Source: Bog-756 sp963725395 (GTDB lineage: Bacteria > Actinomycetota > Acidimicrobiia > Acidimicrobiales > RAAP-2). From it: 64,000 nt of DNA. The notes beneath the pieces are model-generated. The model ran no database searches. It was not told where the DNA came from and saw only the letters and a list, made by a program, of their open reading frames with translations. A program made the position numbers and the translations under genes. This document shows positions 60,060 to 64,000 of the stretch, piece by piece. Location: positions 1-64,000 of the forward strand of contig CAVRYH010000013.1 of NCBI GenBank assembly GCA_963725395.1, given 5' to 3'. Position 1 is the stretch's first letter; the number at the start of each line of letters is the position of its first letter.

Positions 60060-60716
60060 TCAGTCGGCCGCGCCGACGTTGGCGTCGAGCCAGTCCCTGA
60101 GGGGGGCGGAGGCCCGCAGGACGTCAACGATCCTTCGCTTCGCTGTGGTGCCGGCGAGCCACGGTCCGACGGGCCACTCCCTCCAGGCCGCCAGTCCCTT
60201 GTGCCGGAGCAACTCGAGACGGGGGTGGTCCGTGGCGAATCCCCGGGGTGCCGTCTTCAGGACCTCGTGGGCCATCACCCCGATGCGCTTGGCCCGGAGC
60301 TCGTCCACCAGCGCGACGAGTTCGGCCCCACGCCTGTCGTCCGCGACCGCCGTCCGGTACCGGGCGAGTTGGCCAGGTGACGGCATGTAGAGACCGGAAC
60401 CGACCCCCAGCACGTCTGAGGAAAGGGAGACGTAGCCCGCCTCTAGCTCAGCCGCGATGTTGGTCTTGTACGGGGACTTGTCGGCACTGAACCGCGTATC
60501 CCGATAGGGGCGAAAGACGCGACCCGTTCCGAACTCGAGCTCCAGCTCAGCCAGCAGATCCAGCATCGGACCGAGGACACTGGTCTGGTAGAACTCCTTG
60601 TGGGCGGTCCAGAAGTTCTTGGTGTTGTCGATCTCGAGATCGTCAAAGAACTCGATCACCTCGGGATGCCAGCCCCGGAATCGAGTCGCTCGTCTGGATG
60701 CTTGCGCGGGTACCAC
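60060..60716 (-). CDS. DUF2461 family protein
   Basis: The 218-residue protein has FRGWHPEVIEFFDDLEIDNT, KNFWTAHKEFYQTSVLGPML, FRPYRDTRFSADKSPYKTNI and SGLYMPSPGQLARYRTAVAD, the order of DUF2461 (TIGR02453-like) proteins, whose function is unknown. The N-terminal F-x-x-L-x-x-N-N-x-x-x-W-F block is present as DLEIDNTKNFW. GTG 60716 has the -10 box TAGGCT 6 bases upstream, so it is leaderless. Confidence 0.85.
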   Translation of the reverse strand: MVPAQASRRATRFRGWHPEVIEFFDDLEIDNTKNFWTAHKEFYQTSVLGPMLDLLAELELEFGTGRVFRPYRDTRFSADKSPYKTNIAAELEAGYVSLSSDVLGVGSGLYMPSPGQLARYRTAVADDRRGAELVALVDELRAKRIGVMAHEVLKTAPRGFATDHPRLELLRHKGLAAWREWPVGPWLAGTTAKRRIVDVLRASAPLRDWLDANVGAAD

Positions 60717-60722
60717 GCTCCC

Positions 60723-60728
60723 AGCCTA
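60723..60728 (-). promoter_or_regulatory. -10 box TAGGCT of a leaderless gene
   Basis: On the minus strand TAGGCT lies 6 bases before GTG 60716. Confidence 0.65.
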
Positions 60729-60872
60729 TGCAGCGGGTGGTCGACCGTGTGGAGGCCCCGTCAGGGTTTCCGGTTCGTCAATTCCTATGCCCGGCTCCAG
60801 ACGTGTTCGGGAGCGGTGCAGCCCCACGGTGAACGACCCGTGGCATCTCTGTCCATACGGATGCAAGTCACA

Positions 60873-60899
60873 GGACTATCCACTGTCAGTGGATAGTCC
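60873..60899. repeat. Perfect 12-bp inverted repeat with 3-base loop
   Basis: GGACTATCCACT and AGTGGATAGTCC pair completely around GTC in the gap between the DUF2461 gene and an endonuclease remnant. It may be the terminator of the former endonuclease gene (minus strand) or an operator; no T tract follows. Confidence 0.75.
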
Positions 60900-60964
60900 C
60901 ACCCTGCCCTGACAGCTGGTGACCGAACGCGGTGGGGGCGGGCGGTGTCCGGGCCCGGGATCAT

Positions 60965-61335
60965 TCACTTCCTCACCGCGACCACCGCGGTGAGGTAGTG
61001 GTGGTCGCTCCGAATCCGGTTCCGTCCGAGGTGCGGACACAGCCAGCGAGGCGCCGGTGAGTACGTGGTCGATGCGCACGAAGGGGGCACGATTGCACCA
61101 TTCGGCCAGGTCATGGCCAGGGCCTGTCCTCTTGCCGCGTCTCCGTCGGTCAGCCCGTCGCCCATCAGGGTCACGAATCCCCTGTTCCCAGGTGGCATTG
61201 AAGTCACCCAGCCTCAGCATCCGTCCCGTCCCCGTACTCCGGATCGAGCTGTTGACAGCGGCCGGCGCAGCACACCTTTCGTCGGAGGCCATCGGGAACG
61301 GGGCCAGTGTGTCAACCACACGGAGGGCGACAGGT
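60965..61335 (-). pseudogene. Endonuclease/exonuclease/phosphatase family gene, decayed
   Basis: Fragments of one C-terminal half appear in successive frames: VVDTLAPFPMASDER, SIRSTGTGRMLRLGDFNATW, then GNRGFVTLMGDGLTDGDAAR with GQALAMTWPNGAIVP, then FVRIDHVLTGASLAVS, and SDHHYLTAVVAVRK. GDFN, the RIDHV strand and the final SDHH are catalytic blocks of the family. At least three frame changes are needed, and the N-terminal half is absent upstream, where the VOC gene begins on the opposite strand. Confidence 0.7.
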
Positions 61336-61475
61336 CCAGCCGGCGTCGCCAGCGCCTCCCGCGCCTCCCGCGCCAACCGTTCTGCGGGCGCGGCATGGGG
61401 TGACGGGCGTCTGGCAAGCTGGTGCCGGGGAATGCGGCACTGATCGTCGGGCGGCACCGTGGGAGGGAGACAATC

Positions 61476-62033
61476 ATGACGAGGGCGGACGCGAAGTTCG
61501 AGTTCAGTGGGATCAACCATCTGGCCCTGGTGTGCCGGGACATGGCCCGCACCGTCGACTTCTACACCAATGTGCTCGGGATGCCTCTCATCAAGACCAT
61601 CGAGCTTCCCGCGGGTATGGGTCAGCACTTCTTCTTCGACTGCGGAGGCGGGGACGCCCTGGCCTTCTTCTGGTTCCCCGACGCGCCCGAGCCCGCACCG
61701 GGTGTGTCGGCACCCACCGGCCGGCCGGATCAGGGCAGCCTGACCAGCGCCATCGGCTCGATGAACCACGTGGCCTTCTCCGTGCCGCCCGAGCGTATCG
61801 ACGAGTACCGTGACCGTCTGGTCGCCGCCGGGGTGGACTGCACCGAGGTGGCCAACCACGACGACAGTGAGTGGGGGATCGCCGATCGGATCCATCCCGG
61901 GGTCTTCGTTCGCTCCGTCTACTTCCGGGACCCCGACGGCGTCCTCCTCGAAATGGCCTGTTGGACCCGACCACTCCGGGCCGACGACGTCTCGCACCGG
62001 CCGGCCCGGGCTGGCGACCGGGTCCCGGGCTGA
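61476..62033 (+). CDS. VOC-family dioxygenase-like protein
   Basis: The 185-residue protein has a VOC domain with SGINHLALVCRDMARTVDFY, TNVLGMPLIKTIELPAGMGQ, HFFFDCGGGDALAFFWFP, then MNHVAFSVPPERIDEYRDRL, and FRDPDGVLLEMACWTRPL. Two His residues (INHLAL, MNHVAF) and Glu in LLEMAC could bind metal as in extradiol dioxygenases. GGGAGGGAGA lies 5 bases before the ATG. It is the first of three genes with tight spacing. Confidence 0.85.
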   Translation: MTRADAKFEFSGINHLALVCRDMARTVDFYTNVLGMPLIKTIELPAGMGQHFFFDCGGGDALAFFWFPDAPEPAPGVSAPTGRPDQGSLTSAIGSMNHVAFSVPPERIDEYRDRLVAAGVDCTEVANHDDSEWGIADRIHPGVFVRSVYFRDPDGVLLEMACWTRPLRADDVSHRPARAGDRVPG

Positions 62034-62039
62034 GCGGTC

Positions 62040-62666
62040 GTGCCGCGCCTGCGCCAGGTCCCGAGGGCCGAGGCCACCGCTCCGATCGTGACCACCATGT
62101 ACGACTTCATCTTCGGTGACCGGGACCCGGTGACGCACCCTGGCGCCGGGGGTGGAACCCGGGGCGACTGGTGGACGGTGTTCGCCCTGGTGCCTGATGT
62201 TCTCGAGCATGCCGTGCAGGGCTTCGCCCTCTACCAGAGCCCGGCGCGACGACTGGCACCTCGTCATCGGGAACTGGCCCAGGCCCGGGCCGGATGGGCG
62301 GCCGGCAGCCAGTTCGTCTTCTCTCAGCACTGTCATGCGCTGCGCGAGCTCGGGGTCGTGGACGAAGTCGTCGAGGCTGTTCCCTACTGGTCGACAGCCG
62401 ACTGCTTCGAACCCACCGAGCGTCTCGTGCTGGCCTATGTGGACTGTTTGGTCTACGACCGGGGCCGTGTGCCCGACGGGCTCTTCGACGCCTTGCGCTC
62501 CAGTCTCGGGGACGAGGAGATCCTCGAGCTGACCTACATCGGCGCGCTCTACCTCCAGCACACGGTGATGTCCCGGGCACTCCGCACCGAGTTCGACGAC
62601 CGTCCGGAGCCGGTCGTCGAGGTGACCGACCCGGGACCGGAGCCGGCCCCCGAGGATCGAGTGTGA
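62040..62666 (+). CDS. Carboxymuconolactone decarboxylase-like (AhpD fold) protein
   Basis: The 208-residue protein begins RLRQVPRAEATAPIVTTMYD, FALVPDVLEHAVQGFALYQS and LAPRHRELAQARAGWAAGSQ, then FVFSQHCHALRELGV and NVEQ-free helices ELTYIGALYLQHTVMSRAL. This is the AhpD/CMD helical fold; the usual C-x2-C-x3-H is reduced to S-Q-H-C-H, so disulfide chemistry is uncertain. GTG 62040 is 6 bases after the VOC stop. Confidence 0.8.
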   Translation: MPRLRQVPRAEATAPIVTTMYDFIFGDRDPVTHPGAGGGTRGDWWTVFALVPDVLEHAVQGFALYQSPARRLAPRHRELAQARAGWAAGSQFVFSQHCHALRELGVVDEVVEAVPYWSTADCFEPTERLVLAYVDCLVYDRGRVPDGLFDALRSSLGDEEILELTYIGALYLQHTVMSRALRTEFDDRPEPVVEVTDPGPEPAPEDRV

Positions 62667-63784
62667 CCCCCGCCGGCGCCGACACCCCGGCCGCCATCGG
62701 GGCCACGCTTGTCCGTCGGCCCGAAGACCTGACGGCCGAGTGGCTGACCACGGCGCTGGGCGGGTCGGAGCTCCTGGAGGAGGGCTCCTCGATCGAAGCC
62801 TTCTCGGTGGAGCCGGTGGGGACCGGTCAGATGGCCGACACCGTGAGGATCCGCTACCGGACGGCAGCGAGGGAGGCGCCGCAATCAGTGGTGGCCAAGT
62901 TCGCGTCGGCCGACGACCAGAGCCGATCGACCGGCCTGCTGACCCGGGCCTACGAGATCGAGGTGGGCTTCTACGGCGAGGTGGCCGACCATATCCGCAC
63001 ACGGATGCCCCGCTGCTACCACCGGCAGTGCGAGCCGGACACCGGTTGGTTCGTCCTCCTCCTCGAGGATCTGGCCGAGGCGTCCCAAGGGGACCAGTTG
63101 GCCGGATGCGGCCCCGAGGTTGCCGCATCGGCCCTCACCGAGATGGCCCGGCTCCACGGGCCGGCCTGGGGCCGACCCGACCTGGCCCAGTTGGAGTGGC
63201 TCCAGCGCGGGGGAGCCCAGGCGGACGAGTTCCTGGCCGGACTGGTGACGTCCCTCTGGCCCGGATTCGTGGAGCGGTACCAGGGGCGGCTCGAGCGCGA
63301 TCACCTGGCACTCTGCGACCGCTTCATCGCCGTGCTCCTACCCTGGCTGACCGACCGTCCCCCGGCGGCGACGGTCACCCACGGAGATTTCCGCCTCGAC
63401 AACCTCTTGTTCCGGCCGGGGGACCCGCGCCCTTTCGTGGTGGACTGGCAGACGGCGACCTGGGGGAACGCGGCCTCCGACGCGGCCTACTTCCTCGGGG
63501 CGAGCCTGACGGTGGAGGACCGGCGCCGGCACGGAGCGGCCCTGCTCGACGGATACCACCGGAACCTGTCGGCCGAGGGGGTCACCGGCTACGACCGGGA
63601 CCGGCTCGACGACGAATACCGGCGGCTGTGCTTCGGCGGGCTCGTGATGTCGATCGGTGCATCGATGTTGGTCAAACGCACTGAACGGGGCGACGAGATG
63701 TTCGTGACAAGTGTGGCCCGCTACGCGCAACAGGCCCTCGATCTCGATGCCCTGGCCACCCTCCCCGGCCCGACGGACCGATGA
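62663..63784 (+). CDS. Phosphotransferase (APH/ecdysteroid-kinase-like)
   Basis: The 373-residue kinase-like protein has a glycine-poor N-lobe SIEAFSVEPVGTGQMADTVR and SVVAKFASAD (Lys), and a C-lobe with VLLLEDLAEA, ATVTHGDFRLDNLLFRPGD (catalytic HGD-x4-N) and FVVDWQTATWGNAASDAAYF (DxD-like). It matches the group of aminoglycoside phosphotransferase-like proteins close to acyl-CoA dehydrogenase-linked and ecdysteroid kinase-type enzymes. GTG 62663 overlaps the preceding gene by 4 bases. Acceptor unknown. Confidence 0.86.
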   Translation: MTPAGADTPAAIGATLVRRPEDLTAEWLTTALGGSELLEEGSSIEAFSVEPVGTGQMADTVRIRYRTAAREAPQSVVAKFASADDQSRSTGLLTRAYEIEVGFYGEVADHIRTRMPRCYHRQCEPDTGWFVLLLEDLAEASQGDQLAGCGPEVAASALTEMARLHGPAWGRPDLAQLEWLQRGGAQADEFLAGLVTSLWPGFVERYQGRLERDHLALCDRFIAVLLPWLTDRPPAATVTHGDFRLDNLLFRPGDPRPFVVDWQTATWGNAASDAAYFLGASLTVEDRRRHGAALLDGYHRNLSAEGVTGYDRDRLDDEYRRLCFGGLVMSIGASMLVKRTERGDEMFVTSVARYAQQALDLDALATLPGPTDR

Positions 63785-63910
63785 CCGACTGACCTGCGTT
63801 GCCGGGCGGGAGCCTTCCGGGCGACGCGACGGCGTTATCCCTGTTGAGAGGGCCCGAGAGCGGTTCCGACGCCTTCGGACGACCTCGACACCGAGGTGGT
63901 ACCTTGACCG

Positions 63911-64000
63911 GTGCGGGGCTCACGGACGGCGGTGCTTCTGCTTGCGGTGCTGATCGCCCTCCCTGTGCTCGTCGCCTCGCGGGCAGCCGTGGCTGCATCC
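63911..64000 (+). CDS. N-terminus of a secreted protein, cut by right edge
   Basis: From GTG 63911 the frame is open to the edge: RGSRTAVLLLAVLIALPVLV then ASRAAVAAS. This is a typical Sec signal peptide with cleavage expected near ASRAAVA. TACCTT stands 5 bases before the GTG, a near match to the leaderless pattern. The rest of the protein lies outside. Confidence 0.55.
   Translation, partial: MRGSRTAVLLLAVLIALPVLVASRAAVAAS

Noticed and set aside
60876..63128. Very long minus-strand frame opposite the VOC/CMD/kinase operon
   Set aside because: Only a short part at its end belongs to the endonuclease remnant; the rest is antisense shadow of three well-supported genes.

Overview
The window looks like a chromosomal segment from a high-GC actinobacterium, most likely from the class Acidimicrobiia. 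The pointers are F420-dependent luciferase-like oxidoreductases, DrrAB-type ABC pairs, a SoxR-type MerR regulator, GTG and TTG starts, many leaderless genes, and a secreted protein with GYWLVASDGGVFSFGDA-type repeats, which I associate with Acidimicrobiales. The lineage is an inference; no rRNA is present.

Layout. 0-3.5 kb is a scar: a frameshifted regulator/nucleotidyltransferase pair, the 3' half of a tRNA-Arg gene, and two IS481-type elements, one nearly intact and one reduced to its end. 3.5-20 kb carries a ThrE-like exporter, two F420-type oxidoreductases, a TetR-controlled DrrAB-like ABC exporter, a GRP-type sugar transporter, a secreted tandem aspartic protease, a sulfatase, a TMEM175-like channel, small VOC, NTF2-like and ASCH-like proteins and an ABC exporter. 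20-38 kb holds the repeat-bearing beta-helix protein, a P450, two MFS transporters, a hydrolase, two zinc dehydrogenases, a phospholipase D-like lipoprotein, an Ntn-type amide hydrolase and several decayed genes (two nucleotide-cyclase fragments, a methyltransferase, possible IS605 ends).

From about 38 kb rightward the genes become denser, more operonic and visibly richer in G+C: an HxlR-controlled MFS/thioesterase operon under a 44-bp palindrome, the hydrogenase maturation cluster hypF-hypC-hypD-hypE, a redoxin-like protein, a Baeyer-Villiger-type monooxygenase/SDR/amidohydrolase operon, a second DrrAB-like pair, a DNA-repair cassette (primase-polymerase, HhH-PHP protein, LigC-like ligase) facing a 5'-3' exonuclease, a SoxR-type MerR regulator divergent from an SDR and a QueA-like gene, and a VOC/carboxymuconolactone-decarboxylase-like/phosphotransferase operon. 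A secreted protein begins at the right edge.

Most co-transcribed genes overlap by 4 bases (ATGA or GTGA). At least fourteen operon-first genes have a TANNNT box exactly 6 or 7 bases before the start codon, which means leaderless transcription is a main mode here and helps fix starts. The two most distinctive pieces are the HxlR palindrome, whose arms carry the -10 boxes of both divergent leaderless genes, and the repair cassette, in which a PHP protein stands where the phosphoesterase domain sits in a full-length LigD. I found no CRISPR array, no complete tRNA, no rRNA and no obvious large novel defence system.
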